A stretch of DNA of 64,000 nt. Origin: Aulostomus chinensis (taxonomy: Eukaryota > Chordata > Actinopteri > Syngnathiformes > Aulostomidae). Position 1 is the stretch's first letter. The number at the start of each line of letters is the position of its first letter. A program made the position numbers and the translations under genes. This document shows positions 32,341 to 43,744 of the stretch, one piece after another. The notes beneath the pieces were generated by a model that worked only from the letters and a program-made list of their open reading frames with translations, was not told the origin of the DNA and searched no databases. The DNA lies in the NCBI GenBank assembly GCA_037954235.1, contig JBBMOA010000014.1:20381273-20445272 (forward strand), given 5' to 3'.

Positions 32341-32945
32341 CTACAATTCTACAATTCCACAATTTCATTTAGCAGACACTTTTGTCCAAAGCGACGTACA
32401 ACACAAGCAAGAATTCAGACTAAAGGAAAAACCCATAGTAGCACAAAAGTGCTTCAGTTGTGATTTGGTCACAGGTACTGCCATCTAGTGGCAGAAGAGG
32501 TGTCGCCCCCCCCCCCTCCCTTTTTTTTTTTTTTTTTTTTTGGGGACAAACATACAACATGACACAACACAGTTAGTGCTACATAGTCACTAAGTGCTGG
32601 GTCTTGGACCCTCTGACTTATTCTACCCCAAAGAGGAGAAGAGTCAGGTTCAGTGCCTCGGTGCTCTCTGAACAATTGAGTCTTCAATTGTCTCTTAAAA
32701 GTAGAAAGGGACTCAGCAGAACACACAGGGTTCGGTAGTTCGTTCCACCATTTGGGAACAACAGAAGAGAAGAGTCTGGCTAGAGATTTGGAGCTGCGCT
32801 GGGCTGGAAGCACCAGGCGTCTTTTGCATGCAGAGCGTAGTGGGCGAGAAGGAGAGTAGACCTGGATCAGGGATTCCAGGTAGGCTGGAGCCGTTCTTGT
32901 GATTGTTTTGTGAGCCAAGAGAAGTGCCCTCTCAAGGCTCTGGAT
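32341..32945 (-). mobile_element. L2-type LINE, 3' end of ORF2 and tail
   Basis: Minus-strand reading gives TRTAPAYLESLIQVYSP, LRSACKRRLVLPAQRSSKS, VPKWWNELPNP and LSTFKRQLKTQLFREH, the typical C-terminal end of an L2-group reverse transcriptase protein. The 3' tail contains the conserved GCTTTGGACAAAAGTGTCTG block (complement at 32376-32395). A C-run and a T-run at 32507-32541 lie within the tail. The 5' side is cut by the junction with the Rex3 copy near 32950. Confidence 0.8.
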
Positions 32946-32949
32946 GTTG

Positions 32950-34376
32950 TGGGGCTGTCCTGACTGACACGTCTCTGCAACATTGCGTGGACATCGGGGG
33001 CGGTGCCTTTGGAGTGGTAGACCGGTGTGGTGGTCCCCGAAGAAAGGGGACCAGAGGGTGTGTTCCAACTATGGGGGGATCACACCCCTCAGCCTCCTTG
33101 GTAAGGTCTACACCAGGGTACTGGAGAGGAGGGTCAGGGCGATAGTCAAACCTCAGATTGAGGAGGAGCAGTGTGGTTTTCGTCCCGGCCGTGGAACCGT
33201 GGATCAGCTCTTCACCCTTGCTAGGGTGCTGGAGGGGGCATGGGAGTTTGCCCAACCAGTCCACATGTGTTTTGTGGACCTGGAGAAGGCTTATGACCGT
33301 GTTCCCAGGAGCATCCTGTGGAGGGTACTCCGGGAGTATGGGGTGAATGGCCCTTTACAAAGGGCCATTCGGTCATTCTACCGGAGGAGCAAGAGTCTGG
33401 TCTGCGTGGCCGGTAGTAAGTCAGACTTCTTCCCAGTGAGGGTTGGACTCCGCCAAGGCTGCCCTTTGTCACCGGTTCTGTTCATAACTTTTATGGACAG
33501 AATTTCTAGGCGCAGCCGGGTGGTGGAGGGGGTCGAGTTCGGCGGCGGGATGGTGTCGTATCTGCTGTTTGTGGATGACGTAGTCCTCTTACCGCCATCG
33601 GGCCACGACCTCCAGCTCTTGCTGGGACAGTTTGCATCCGAATGTGAAGGGGCTGGGACGAGAATCAGCACCTCCAAGTCTGAGGCCATGGTCCTTAGCC
33701 GGAAAAGGGTGGTTTGCCCGCTCTGGGTCGGGGAGGAGGTCTTACCTCAGGTGGAGGAGTTTAACTATCTTGGGGTCTTGTTCAAGAGTGAGGGTAAGAT
33801 GGAGCAGGAGATTGACAGGAGGATTGGGGCAGCATCCGCAGTAATGCGGGTGCTAAACCAGTCTATTGCGGTGAAGACGTAGCTTAGCCAAAAGGCGAAG
33901 CTCTTAATTTACCGGTCAATCTACGTTCCAACCCTCACCTGTGGTCATGAGCTCCGAAAGAATGAGATCATGAATACAAGCGGCCGAAATGAGTTTCCTC
34001 CTCAAGGAGGCTGGGCTCTCCCTTAGAGATAGTGTGAGAAGCTCAGTCACTCAGGAGGGACTCAGAGTAGAGCCGCTGCTCCTCCATGTCTAGAGGAGTC
34101 AGTTGAGGTGATTCAATCATCTGGTGAGGATGCCTCCTGGACGCCTCCCTCGGGACGTTTTCCAGGCATGCCCAACCGGGAGGAGGCCTTGAGGCCGACC
34201 CAGGACACGCTGGAGGGATTATATCTCTCGGCTGTCCTGGGAACACCTCGGGATTCCCCCAGAGGAGCTGGTTGAAGTGGCAGGGGAGAGGGCAGTCTGG
34301 GCTTCCTTGCTGAGGCTGCTGCCCCCGCGACCCGGACCCACCGGATAAAGCGGAGGATGACAAGGAGGAGGAGCTA
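32950..34376 (+). mobile_element. Rex3-type (RTE clade) non-LTR retrotransposon, 5'-truncated
   Basis: Starts within the region before the reverse transcriptase (WQTG-like block, here SGRPVWWSPKKGDQR) and continues to the 3' end with the characteristic GGATAAAGCGGAGGATG tail. The endonuclease domain is absent, which is the usual 5' truncation. The sequence around the conserved RT blocks agrees with what I remember of the fish Rex3 family; the assignment is from memory. Confidence 0.85.
32983..33882 (+). pseudogene. Rex3 reverse transcriptase fragment
   Basis: A long open frame covers reverse transcriptase blocks: EEEQCGFRPGRGTVDQLFTL, MCFVDLEKAYDRVPRSILW (the F-x-D-L-x-K-A-Y/F-D block with its catalytic Asp), GLRQGCPLSPVLF, and SYLLFVDDVVLL, the catalytic F/Y-x-D-D box, here FVDD instead of the commoner FADD. 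After ISTSKSEAMVLSRKR and YLGVLFKSEG the frame stops at 33880. The C-terminal region then continues to about 34350 with stops and shifts. The copy is dead but relatively young, since 299 codons remain open. Confidence 0.85.
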
Positions 34377-34404
34377 ATTTCTTAATAACTGTATTCCCTA
34401 GTAA

Positions 34405-34452
34405 TTAAGCATGTGAAGGTGGTGAAACCTGATTACTGGACATCAGAGCTTA
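34405..34452. repeat. Short segment duplicated at 34993-35040
   Basis: GCATGTGAAGGTGGTGAAAC, CTGATTACTGGACATCA here and GCATGTAAAGGTGGTGAAAC, CTGATGAAGGGACATCA about 590 bases downstream are clearly the same sequence. It is probably the flank or body of a larger repeat. Confidence 0.7.
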
Positions 34453-34504
34453 TAAAAAAAATGACCTGGAAATAATGGACAAAAATGTATAAATAACTTT
34501 GTTA

Positions 34505-34640
34505 TAATCCTGGCACTTCTTCTGCCACTAGATAGCAGCACCTGTGGCCAATCAAACTTGAAGTGCTTGGTTACTTAATTGAGTTTTTCATAGCTTTGGA
34601 CAAAAGCATCTACTAAATGCCATTATAGAATTGAAGAGTT
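34505..34640 (+). mobile_element. L2-type LINE/SINE tail, plus orientation
   Basis: The reverse complement of the tail at 32345-32505: CACTAGATAGCAGCACCTGTGG, then GCTTTGGACAAAAGCATCTA and CTAAATGCCATTATAGAATT. It ends at the same sequence as the minus-strand copy, so the two make an inverted pair around the Rex3 insertion. Confidence 0.75.
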
Positions 34641-36311
34641 GTAGAATAAATCAGGAATTTTATAAGTGTATACTTTATGTCATGAAAAATTACATCAGGT
34701 GACTGATCAATGCCAGATTTCTTATGTTCAGAATATAATCATATATACCGGTACATGTAAAATGATATAAACTATTCCTCATTTTGCTGAAGACCCTTGA
34801 GAACCCTTGGACCCCACTCTGAGAACCCCTGCTTAAATATATATATTTAAAACAGACAAATCTGAAAAACGGTCTGATACTAACCTAGAAAGTGCTGCAA
34901 GAGCATATACCTGCACCAAGGTGAATTTTTTTTGTCACTTTCATGCTTGGCTCTGAATTAAAGCTGCACGGAGTGATCAGTACACTGGTTGGTGTTATGG
35001 AGCATGTAAAGGTGGTGAAACCTGATGAAGGGACATCAAATAATACAACCTGTTTCCACAAGATGGAGTCAAATAATACACTTGCTGTATCATATGTTGC
35101 TGACCATCAGGTGAGGACAACTCAATGTAATTTTTGGTTTAACATGTTTCTAATGTTCCTCTTCCCTTGTTCTAAAGTACTTTTAGCTTTGGTTTTTGTT
35201 TGAAAGATGCTTTACCAATGAAGCTTGTTTTTTTCAGACTTACTTCCTGTAACCACTAGTTGGTGCTATGACTAAAATTCAGCTTGTAGACATCCTCAGG
35301 CCAGTTTCTTCAGTTACTGCCAATAATATCAACACTGGCCTCCTTGTGATGGTAATCAATTCAACATAATGGTTCCAAAACTTTGAAAGTCCAATAAAAC
35401 CAGAAAGTTTGACCACCTGCTGTGTATGAGATGAAGGGGAGCAGATAGACCTCCACCTGATCTTGTGTGTCTATTAACACTGAGTATACTGAATATTTCT
35501 AAGTGGATTTTTGAATTGTTGTAAAAACAACTCAGGACCTTCTTGGTTTCTCTGACTCTGTGGTTCCAAAACCTTTTCGAAGACATCTACTACCTGAAAG
35601 AGTCAATCCATTGCCGTGTACCATTCGACCTCCATAGATGGTGCTAGAACCCCCAGTGGCTAGTCTAGCAAGGCTAAAATTAATACCAGCTGGGACAGAG
35701 TTCTGATGTTCTTCACCAGTTATGCTCCTGTGGGCTGAGATGGTTGTGTTTGAGCTTCTGGGAAACATAGTGGGTCCTTGGAGCACAGTATGTTTTCCCA
35801 GGAGCCTTATTTTTTTAACGCAGGAGGAAATTTTCAAAGGCCTACCAGACGAGCATTCCTGAAGACCCGCCCTTACCCGTGTACTTGCCTGTTCTTTGTA
35901 CCTTTATTACTCAAGGATTCATAAATATTCATGGGAAAAACATAAAACACTGGTTTATTTGGATGAAAGATATGGAGAAGATACTTGATTTTTTGGTGTA
36001 CTCCTCGGATGTAACTGTTAGTAGCCCTGGGGGTAAAGGCGCCCACTTTGGGAAATAGAGGTTCAACAAAACCCTCCTGGTCTGTTCTAAAACTCTCCTC
36101 TACCTCCAATTCCCATCCACTTCTCCTTGACCCCCTTGAAGGTCATGGGGTCAAGGAAGGGAGGGGAGGAAAATTCAAATAGATACAGGAGCACATAACA
36201 GCAGTGCTGAGAGAATCCACCTACACTGTCAACATCACCTGCCCCTTGAAACTACAATGTTCTGTAGTTGGACCACAAAGCAGCCATTTTAGATTCTTGT
36301 TTGTAGTAATC
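34641..36311. other. Intergenic, no gene recognised
   Basis: AT-rich DNA; the second copy of the 34405 repeat lies at 34993-35040. Short frames around 35532-36109 on the minus strand show no recognisable domain. A 9-bp inverted repeat CTTGACCCC/GGGGTCAAG lies near 36127-36156. Confidence 0.5.
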
Positions 36312-36682
36312 CATTGTCCATCCATCCATCCATTGTCTTCCGCTTATTCCTGTTAAGGGTTGCGGGGGGCTGGAGCCTATCCCAGAAGCTACGGGCAAGA
36401 GGCGGGGTTCAACCTGGACGGGTCACCAGTCCATGGCAGGACCAACACATAGAGACAGACAACCATTCACACTCACAGTCACACCTACAGTCAATTTAGA
36501 GTATCAATCAGCCTCGTCCCCTCTTGATGTCTTTGGACTGTGAGAGGAAGCTGGAGTACCAGAGAGAACCCACGCAGGCACGGGGAGAACATGGAGACTC
36601 ACCCAGAAAGACCCCGAGCCAGGACTCGAACCCGGAACCTTCTGGCTGTGACAGCGCTAACCACTGCACCACAGTGCCACCG
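36312..36682 (-). mobile_element. SINE family 1, near full length
   Basis: Minus-strand copy with head GGTGGCACTGTGGTGCAGTG, B-box-like CGGGTTCGAGTCCTGG and tail AATAAGCGGAAGACAATGG followed by GGATGGATGG. Confidence 0.85.
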
Positions 36683-37163
36683 GTTGCAGTAATATTTTTT
36701 TTTGTATTATTGAGGTTGCATGTGAACTAAAAGCTGCTAATCACAAAGATGACTGGAGATGATGTCGCACTAAGAATGTTTGACCTCCTCCTGTCAATCA
36801 TTTTTATCCCAGTTATTACTGCAGGAAATGATTGACACCTGAATGACTGACGGGTGTGTCAGTCTATTAATCTCCTGTGATATCATTTCAGCATCAGCGT
36901 CCTCTGGTTGCCTTGGTAATGTCTCTATCAGCAGCAGAGCTCAGGGTTGAAGTGTAGCTTCGTGTCAGCAGGTGATCAGAGATCAACACGTCTATGATCT
37001 TGATGTATGTACTAAACGTGTGCAGCTCCAGGCAGCCTCAACATTCATGACGTAGGACACCTCTGACATGCCGCCGCCCAGCAGCTGTCCTCCTAACAGC
37101 TGATTGGTTGATGGGATGATGTCATGTCAGGACCAGAGACGCTGCTAATGTCCGTCTCCACAG
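36683..37163. other. Intergenic, nothing recognised
   Basis: Mixed-GC DNA with no supported feature. Confidence 0.4.
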
Positions 37164-37308
37164 GCTGGCTCAGGTGGTGGAGTGGTTAGAGCGTATGTCA
37201 CATACGCAGCTGACCCTGGTTTGAATCCTGGCCAGAGGTCCTTTGTTGCATGTCACCCCCCCTCTCTGTCCTTTGTTTCCTGTCTGTCCACTGGTAAATA
37301 AAAGAAAC
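37164..37308 (+). mobile_element. tRNA-derived SINE (family 3)
   Basis: GCTGGCTCAGGTGGTGGAGT (A-box-like) is followed by TGGTTTGAATCCTGGCCAGA (B-box-like), then a pyrimidine-rich CCTTTGTTGCATGTCACC body and an AAATAAAAG end. It is unrelated to families 1 and 2 outside the tRNA boxes. It is not called a functional tRNA gene because the acceptor stem does not pair. Confidence 0.7.
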
Positions 37309-37573
37309 TTTATATATATATTACTATAGATATACCAACACTGCATTAGTCACTGATGATGATTCTCTGAGCAGCACCAGGCCATCCTGATAATAATAAA
37401 GTTTATTTGTATAGCACTTTTCAAAACATAGTTACAGACAGACCACTTTATTAATCCCTTTTGGACGTTCCGCCAGGGAAATTGCACTCTCCTAAACATT
37501 CATTCACAGCACTGTTACCATAGAATAGATAAATGAAACCTTATCGAAAAATAGCAAAGAAGAGAAAACAAAG

Positions 37574-37865
<292 letters not shown>

Positions 37866-38302
37866 CAGAGGCCCCGTGAGGCCCTCGTTAATCCTCGGCT
37901 TCTTCCAGGGCGAGGAAAAGCTTCTTAACGGAACAAGAACAAAGACAATAAGAACTGTGGAGAGGTGCAGTCCGCCAGGCGCCGGGTCAGATCACACCAG
38001 GTCCGGTCGGACCAGAGGCGCACCAGCTGAGATCAGTGAGTCAGTCGAACAAATGTCACGGTGTGACTGAGGGCCAACACAGTCGTAAGAGAAATAGATC
38101 GTAGATCGATAAACAGCAGTGACGTCACGCCGCGCCAGCAGACATCAGGGACACAGACCCTCGTCAGAAGGCTCCGGTGCGTCGGTTCATGACTACCAGA
38201 TGCTTGCAAACACACTTCAGGCTCATCAGAAATAAGGATATAGCGTTGTAAACTTGTGCGCTATCTCTCCTGCCTGACCAGCCAGCACGGAAGCCGCGTG
38301 AC

Positions 38303-38310
38303 CCGGAAGT
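38303..38310 (+). promoter_or_regulatory. ETS-family motif in tmco1 promoter
   Basis: CCGGAAGT, an ETS (GABPA/ELK) consensus, sits in a CpG-rich stretch about 140 bases before the tmco1 ATG. There is no TATA box; this is the usual architecture of a housekeeping promoter. Confidence 0.5.
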
Positions 38311-38450
38311 GCTCCACCACTGTGACCTGTTCCGCGGCGGACCGGTTCCTGAGTCCGAGCAGTGTGATGAGCTTAAGCGGCATTTAACTCGGTGAATCCA
38401 CAGCCTTCCTCCGTCTCAACTTCACGGACTCTCGACCGAATACCAACACT

Positions 38451-41400
38451 ATGAGTACGATGTTCGCCGACACAATCCTCATCGTGTTCATCTCCGTGTG
38501 CACGGCGCTGCTTGCCGAAGGTGAGTGACGTTTGATCACCGAACTCGATGAATTCCCTTTTTCTGTGTCGGTTCAAACAACTACAGACACCCGGGACATT
38601 GTCGACATGATTACTTAGGATATATTTTTAATTAGAGATCTGAAAATCCCCTGCAGAACTGGCAAGCGAGAGAAAGTAGCCGAGACGGCTAAATCATTAC
38701 GGTGCCGTGAAGGCTGACAAAATGACAGGTGCCATTTCCAGTCAGGTTTTCACAATAATAGCCGAGGACCATGCCAATTCTCTTTTGAATATATTTAGGG
38801 CTGTATTCACTAATATTTCATTAATTTGTTTAAAAAAAAATCAATCCATGATTTGTTTTACCATGTTCATATTTTACCAGCAGTGTTTAAACCACTTTTT
38901 TGACCAGTAAATTTGTTTCTGCCTCAATTTTGCCTCTTTTCTGACAGACAAGTGCTGTGGGAAATTATATGACAACATTCAACAGTTAAATACTGCTTAT
39001 TGGTGCAAGTACCAGGTTTCCATGATGACGTTGACCATTCGTTATGTTTGTATATCTGTGGAGCCCTGGACAACTTTTGTGGGCATAGAGAGAAACCTTT
39101 ACATTTATGTAGAGGGCGCGATGTAGTTTGTTCTCTCAATCTAGTCGTTTTGAGGGGACGTGATTTTCCCTGTTAATTGTTCCATGGGTCACAAGATGTT
39201 CTTAATTTAATTATTCTATATATTTTGTCATTGTCTACCAGGAATATATCTGTATATAAAATATATCTAACTGTAGCAAAGGAGTCCTACCCCTCTCAAG
39301 GACTTGGGTTCCAGACCCAGAGCTATGTGTCGAGGTGAAGCCGATTATATCTAGCTGGTAACTAGGGCTGCAATGATTACTGGAGTACCTCGAGTACAAA
39401 AAATGATCGAGGCAAATTCTTTACCTCGAGGCTTCATTTAAATAACCTCACGTGACGATATCGCAGAGAGAGAGAGAGAGAGAGACCGTTGTGACTGACG
39501 GACACACCCAAGCTATGCCGGACGGGTTGTTTTGAACACGACAGAATACTCGATTCCAAAAATACTCGATAGTTGCAGCTCTACTGGTGACGCTCAACCT
39601 CTTCCACCAGCTCCAGCTCCTTCCTCGCCAGAGGGGTGACATTTCATGTCCCAAAAGCCAGCTACCATGTCTGGGGATCAGACACCAAAGGCCCCCGCCT
39701 TGGTCTGCTGCCCAAACAACACTGCACCGGACCCTTCCAGTTCCTCTTGCAGGATGTGGGTCCACTGGGAGGATAACCTTTTTCGGGCTGGGCCCGGCCA
39801 GACCCCATGGGCTAAGGCCCAACCACCAGGCGCTCGCCAACGGGTCCCTACCCCGGGTCTGGCTCCAGGGCAGACTTCTAGTTCTTCCATGAAGGGTCTT
39901 TTGAACAGTTCTTCATCTGGCCCTTTGCCTAGGACCAGTCTGCCTTGGATAACCCTACCAGGGGCAAAATGCCCCTGACAGCGTAGCTCCTTGGGTCACT
40001 AGGGCACTCAAACTCCTCCCCCAAGATAAGGTGGTGGTTCCAGCAGGAGTTCTATATATTTGATATACCTCACCTCTAACCTCTTCTATATATTTTAAGA
40101 GGTTAGAATTTTATGTCTGAAAATTACTAAACATGTTATCGTTGAACTCTGCTTTATTATAGAGAAGTAAAACATGCTGAGTAATATGACTGGGGCCCCT
40201 CCAGGCTCCGTGTATGTCACCCTGTAGTTCAAGTGATGGAGGACTCATCTGTCTGGTAGGGAACCAACCAATAGAACTTGGTCTCCATAATTGGTCTCCA
40301 TCCTGTATGTGTAAGTTGAGTGGGATCAAATGTGATAAACTATGAGTTCTTCCCAGTTGTCAAAGCAGATGCCCGCCCCCACTGATCCTGGATCTGCTCC
40401 ACCTTCCTGCTGGTAAAGGAAGGTTCTCATCTCTGCTGTCTCAGATGTGCTGGTTCATGGAGGCTTGTTGGGTGGAGGTTAGCTATGGCTGTCTTGGTGT
40501 ATTTATTATCATGCACCACAGAGTCAGTGGGCCTACACCACTGGCCTTGAGCGCATTCATGGTTTTAATCTGCAAGGGAAATTGGTTTTAGTTAAGTACA
40601 GGAGTCGTAAATATTCAATCTATGTAAAGTTTATGATCATTAGTTCAATAAAAAAATCCATCTCCGGGTGCATCGTGAATTTATGTTTGGCAAGATAACC
40701 ACGACATAAAGACTGTATTAGCGAATAAAGCCAAAGATTTGCAAGTGCACACTGTTCTACAGTGGTGGGAACATGTGGTGTGCCCAGCTCATCACGGTGC
40801 TGATGACTTACACGCTGATCTTCTCCTCAGGAATAACCTGGGTGTTGGTATATCGCACTGAAAAGTACAAGAGGCTGAAGGCAGAGGTGGAAAAACAAAG
40901 CAAAAAATGTAAGTCACTTTCAAAAGTGCTGCTGTGAAGAGTTGCAGTCATTGCTTTTGTTTCTACGCTGATGCCGTTTTACTCCTAGTGGAGAAGAAAA
41001 AGGAAACGATCACAGAATCAGCAGGACGTCAACAAAAGAAGAAGATAGGTGAGTGAACAAACTTGAGTCTCTGAAAAGAGAATTATTAGGAATGAAATAA
41101 TGGAACAGGAAAACCTCCACAGAAGTTTATATGAATGTCGGTTGAATCCTTCTTATTTCAGAAAGACAAGAAGAGAAACTGAAGAACAACAACCGAGACC
41201 TGTCAATGGTCAGAGGCTAGTTGTCCTCACTGAATACACACGTTTTATTTTTTAATGCAGAACCTGGAGATGTGCCGATCCAATCTGGGATCATCCACAT
41301 CCTCATTTTTGATCTTTTATATTGTAGGTGCGCATGAAGTCCATGTTTGCCATCGGCTTCTGCTTCACAGCCCTGATGGGCATGTTTAACTCCATGTAAG

Positions 41401-42435
41401 TAAGAAACGCTGTCGAGTTTAAATCTTCCAGAGATGGAGTGGAGCTTTCACCGCTACCTCTTTGCTTGTATTCACTCAGTTTTGACGGAAGAGTTGTGGC
41501 CAAATTGCCGTTTGTGCCGCTCTCCTACATCCAAGGACTGTCGCACCGCAACCTGCTGGGCGAGGACTTCACGGACTGCTCCTTCATCTTCCTTTACATC
41601 CTCTGCACCATGTCCATCAGACAGGTACCAGACCAGGCGAAGACCTTGACTGCTTGTGACTGGAAAGAGTTTTAACGTGTTCCATGACTTTGGAAGTCAG
41701 GTGGCTAGAATGAGTTTTTCAGCAGTACTCTTCAGGACAATGGTGTCACAGTGATAGTCTTCCGGTTTCTTTCCACCATCATCAGCATTCCAGGATGCAC
41801 ATTGATCATTATGTGGCTGACGGGTTTAACATAAATTTACTGAAATCAGTCTTTTTGTTGTTCTATGTAGCTTTTTTCTGAAGAGGAGCATAGAATGTAA
41901 AAAGGCCAGAAACGGCAGATCCGATCAGCAGCAAGGAGCGTTCCGCTGCTGCAGCTGTTAACCTTCCTATGGTGTGGTTGTTCTACATTTGTCTTACTGC
42001 TGAAGCGATACTTCCCCCAAAGTGTGTATCTTACCTCCCCAGTCCTCACCAACAGGAGTATTCAGCTCACCAAGATGTTTTTCCCTCCCTCATCACTTCT
42101 CAGTGACTCCAGAATGCAGGAAGATCCAGCCACGTATTTTTATCCACTAACACTTTGATATTCTACTGGTTTCACCTGTGATTGATTACTGGGGAGGAAT
42201 ATTAAATGAATAGCAACATTCAAGCTAACACACAGAGTCCATCAGCAGTTTCCCTCCCTAACAGCCCCACGTCCTCATCAAGGACTGCATGATCCCATCC
42301 CGTCTGATTCAATGTGGATGTGCTTCTGTCCTCCAGAACATTCAGAAGATGTTGGGCCTCGCCCCGTCCAGGGCTGCAACTAAGCAGGCCGGGGGCTTCC
42401 TGGGACCTCCGCCACAAGCAGCCAAGTTCTCTTAA
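38451..42435 (+). CDS. tmco1: TMCO1, ER membrane coiled-coil protein
   Basis: Coding exons 38451-38520, 40831-40908, 40989-41048, 41162-41208, 41328-41395, 41480-41624 and 42337-42435 (70, 78, 60, 47, 68, 145 and 99 bases) sum to 567 bases, 188 aa plus stop, the vertebrate length. Membrane segments are visible at about residues 8-30 (ILIVFISVCTALLAEG), 90-108 (MFAIGFCFTALMGMFNSI) and 136-152 (CSFIFLYILCTMSI). A lysine/glutamate-rich coiled coil lies between the first two. The tail LGLAPSRAATKQAGGFLGPP is the conserved end. TMCO1 belongs to the Oxa1/EMC3 superfamily; it has been described as an ER calcium-load-activated channel and as part of the multipass translocon. All introns are GT-AG; the exon 4 donor (ATG/GTCAGA) is weak. 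Intron 1 (38521-40830) carries a repeat split by a hAT MITE. aldh9a1 follows on the same strand, as in mammals. Confidence 0.98.
39285..39985 (+). mobile_element. Unclassified retroelement fragment split by a MITE, in tmco1 intron 1
   Basis: GGAGTCCTACCCCTCTCAAG, GGGTTCCAGACCCAGAGC and GTCGAGGTGAAGCCG precede the hAT insertion at 39363-39583. After it come CTCAACCTCTTCCACCAGC, GGTGACATTTCATGTCCCAA and a GC-rich stretch with an open frame (39646-39978). I recognise this as a dispersed fish repeat, probably from an LTR or LINE element, but cannot name the family. Confidence 0.55.
39363..39583. mobile_element. hAT MITE with (AG)n expansion, in tmco1 intron 1
   Basis: Ends TAGGGCTGCAA and TTGCAGCTCTA are inverted copies. 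The 8-bp flanks CTGGTAAC (39355-39362) and CTGGTGAC (39584-39591) differ by one base and form the target duplication. An AG run occupies 39465-39484 inside. It is a different hAT family from the two hairpin MITEs. Confidence 0.8.
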
Positions 42436-42684
42436 CGTCAGTCACCGGGGATGGGCGGGGCTCTTCCACACTACATTACCCATCAGACCTCAGACATTCT
42501 ATCTGGTCTCTGCTGTGAGGTGTTTAACTCCGCAGGTTTTCATGTGTAGAAATCAGGATGAAAAGATGTTCTCAATTATGTTGATAACCAAAGGGTAAAA
42601 ATGTCCAAGATGCACCATTTTATCTATGAATTGGCACAATAACATCTGATCCATTGTCAGTATTATTGTCAAGAATTTCTTATT

Positions 42685-42690
42685 AATAAA
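42685..42690 (+). promoter_or_regulatory. tmco1: tmco1 polyadenylation signal
   Basis: AATAAA about 250 bases after the stop codon, with T/G-rich sequence (TTTTGATGTGATCG) following at about 20 bases. Confidence 0.7.
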
Positions 42691-42710
42691 GTTTTATGAG
42701 CACATTTTGA

Positions 42711-43744
42711 TGTGATCGAGACCTAATTGTGTTCACTTCATGATGTTGGTGTAATATTGAGTCAATGTGGTTGTACAAAGAGAGCACATAAAGAACATAG
42801 CTCTGAGGTGGAAAAATATTAAATATGGTTTTAGTCGTAAGTAAATAAAATGTAACAATGGAGTAGATGAGGACATTTTCATCACCCCGGCATTATGAAA
42901 AATACACACTGAATGTGATCATATTTTATTTTGTACGAACGAAGTGCAAAGTACTTTCACCAGTGTGCCCTTCTTTAGAATACAATTGAAACATCTGAAT
43001 ACAGTTTGTATGAAACAAATAGAAGTAAACATACAGAACATGAAACAAGTTCTTCAGTAGGAGAAACAACAAGCAACTACAATATTCTGAGTCTAACAAT
43101 CGGAGCAGAATCAAGCTTAGAAATGTTGTCGTGCTCTGCTTGCAGCATTCGTCTTCTTTTCCCCACTCACTCCTGTACTTTTGCAACTGGAGTCTGACTG
43201 TGTTGCATCCGGGATGTTTTGGAATCGGTGCAGCCTTGCAGGAGTGCTGCAGCAACAGTATGAGCACTTCTCATTGGTTACCAAGAAGCACATGATTCCA
43301 GACAGGCAGAGGAAGAAGGGAACAGCCGGCAGCAGTCGGAGAGCTTTGACATTACTTTCATCGTGATCAGATTCACGCTGACAGAGACTTAGAAATAAGG
43401 GACAAAGAAGGGCAGTCGCATTTTTTTGGAGTGCGTCTAAATTAGTCCCAAAGTTTAGTCAGAAGGTGTTGTAAGTCCAGTCTGAAGTGACAAAATGAAA
43501 GCACCAAGTCTTATTAAACCAGCCAAACACACAATGGACCCCTAGGAAAAGAAAACTTCGCCAACAGAACAACGTTCATGCAACTGAGCACGGTTCAGCG
43601 ACGGACACCGCTCTGCTAAAGAAGAGGGAGTCGCAGTGATGACTTGGTACCAACTGCACCAGTTAGGAATCCCATGGGGAAAATGTCCATGCCGGCAGAG
43701 GATGGGGAGAGTTTGACGTTTCGAACAAGGCCATATTACAGGCG
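42711..43744. other. Intergenic between tmco1 and the Tx1 remnant
   Basis: No gene recognised. The minus-strand frame 42926-43267 is unremarkable. Confidence 0.5.

Noticed and set aside
33348..33373. Inverted repeat GAATGGCCCTTT/AAAGGGCCATTC
   Set aside because: Falls in the Rex3 coding frame and encodes conserved residues (VNGPLQRAI); probably coincidental.
37164..37308. Possible tRNA gene
   Set aside because: A- and B-box-like motifs are present, but acceptor-stem pairing and tRNA length are lacking; fits a SINE.
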